Origin: Mesoflavibacter sp037029465
Lineage (GTDB): Bacteria > Bacteroidota > Bacteroidia > Flavobacteriales > Flavobacteriaceae
DNA length: 64,000 nucleotides
Direction of reading: 5' to 3'
NCBI RefSeq assembly: GCF_037029465.1
Contig: NZ_JAYMEM010000029.1
Location: 1-64,000, forward strand
Part shown: one piece after another, positions 63,184-64,000 of the stretch
How positions within the stretch are numbered: the first letter of the stretch is position 1
How the letters are laid out: each line of letters opens with the position of its first letter
Notes under the pieces: model-generated
What the model was told of the DNA's origin: nothing
Seen by the model: the letters and a program-made list of their open reading frames with translations, nothing else
Database searches by the model: none
Program-made: the position numbers and the translations under genes

Positions 63184-64000
63184 TTATTTATGGTTTTTAC
63201 GTTCTATCATATAATACACTAAAGGCACAACTAATAAGGTTAATACAGTTGAAACAATAGTTCCGCCCATTAACGAAATAGCTAATCCTTGAAAGATCGG
63301 GTCAAATAGGATAACAAATGCACCTATGACTACTGTTCCAGCAGTTAATAAAATTGGTGTTGTACGCACTGCTCCTGCTTCGATTGCGGCTTGTTTTAAT
63401 GGCACGCCTTCTTCTAATCTTAGGTTTATAAAGTCAATTAACAATACCGAATTACGTACCATAATTCCCGCCAAAGCAATCATACCAATAAATGATGTTG
63501 CGGTGAAAAATGCGCCCATTAACCAGTGACCTAAAATAATACCAATCATCGATAATGGTATGGCAACCATCATTACTATTGGTGCTTTAAAGTTTTGGAA
63601 CCAACCTACAATTAAGATGTAGATTAAAGCAATTGCTCCTAAAAATGCTATTCCTAAATCTCTAAATACTTCCAAGGTAATTTGCCATTCTCCATCCCAT
63701 TTTACGGTGTAATCATCTTCAAATTCTGGCTGTCCCAAATACATTTCATTAATCTCATAGCCTTGTGGTAAATTAATCGCTTTTAGCTTCTCTTCCATTC
63801 CTAAAATAACATACGCAGGACTTTCTAATTTACCAGCCATATCTGCTAACACATAAACTACACGTTTTTGGTTTTTACGGTAGATGCTTTTTGCACTTGT
63901 GGTTTCAGTAATATCAACCAAGTCTACAATCGGAACTAGATTACCTTGTTGCGATTTTACCTTTAACTGTGAAATATCTTGAATGGTTGACTTTTCCTTT
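63184..64000 (-). CDS. RND efflux pump, CusA-like, C-terminal part (cut by window end)
   Basis: About 272 aa are visible; the gene continues beyond the window, so the N-terminus is missing. The visible part has a periplasmic section ending VKWDGEWQITLEVFRDLGIA. Next come TM helices of the C-terminal half, with MVAIPLSMIGIILGHWLMGA, then IGMIALAGIMVRNSVLLIDF and the closing VSTVLTLLVVPLVYYMIERK. Heavy-metal-type RND pumps export cations such as Cu or Zn. The substrate cannot be fixed from this half. Confidence 0.9.
   Translation of the reverse strand, partial: KEKSTIQDISQLKVKSQQGNLVPIVDLVDITETTSAKSIYRKNQKRVVYVLADMAGKLESPAYVILGMEEKLKAINLPQGYEINEMYLGQPEFEDDYTVKWDGEWQITLEVFRDLGIAFLGAIALIYILIVGWFQNFKAPIVMMVAIPLSMIGIILGHWLMGAFFTATSFIGMIALAGIMVRNSVLLIDFINLRLEEGVPLKQAAIEAGAVRTTPILLTAGTVVIGAFVILFDPIFQGLAISLMGGTIVSTVLTLLVVPLVYYMIERKNHK

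Overview
The window is AT-rich chromosomal DNA of a member of the Bacteroidota, most likely a marine Flavobacteriaceae. The evidence is gliding genes of the gldF/gldG type, a type IX secretion (T9SS) C-terminal sorting domain, a Bacteroidetes-type tyrosine integrase, TAnnTTTG-like promoter boxes, and several families typical of flavobacteria (DUF6266, DUF6943, DUF4212). Genus cannot be read from the sequence alone. I see no rRNA, tRNA or CRISPR array.

Layout. 1-0.4 kb holds two copies of an intergenic repeat. 0.5-11.9 kb is an acetate/short-chain-fatty-acid module, all on the minus strand: porin, small symporter subunit (DUF4212), solute:Na+ symporter, a small membrane protein, a histidine kinase with a fused symporter-like sensor, a response regulator, a small membrane protein, propionyl-CoA synthetase and acetyl-CoA synthetase. 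An IS1-InsA-like DNA-binding protein lies just upstream. An identical 20-bp motif sits about 33 bp before the first gene of both transcription units. 12-15.1 kb carries DUF779, an aldehyde dehydrogenase and a divergent AraC regulator. 15.1-19.8 kb carries an amino-acid symporter, an integral membrane acyltransferase-like protein and small secreted proteins.

20-22 kb holds two genes broken by one-base shifts, three of the four in or next to homopolymer runs. 22.0-23.0 kb is a DUF1778/GNAT toxin-antitoxin pair framed by attC-like repeats. From about 22.98 to 43.66 kb an integrative island of about 20.7 kb interrupts the second of these repeats; joining the two flanks restores a site resembling the intact one upstream of the toxin-antitoxin pair. 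The island carries an integrase, an RteC-like protein, two excisionase-like HTH proteins and a putative filamentous-phage gene-II-like replication protein. It also carries two same-strand defence clusters: a four-gene McrBC operon with an SMC/RecF-like ATPase and an unrecognised small protein, and an XRE-controlled cluster of PLD-helicase, Eco57I-type methylase and Schlafen/AlbA-type protein.

43.8-64 kb is ordinary core and surface genome: purC, a lipoprotein, phoH, a SAM hydrolase-family protein, gldF-orf-gldG, dnaN, lipoproteins, a T9SS-secreted beta-helix protein, a LytS/LytTR-type two-component pair, two YeeE/YedE sulfur-transport-like proteins, a DUF2892 protein, a PII-like protein and the 3' part of an RND efflux pump that runs off the window.
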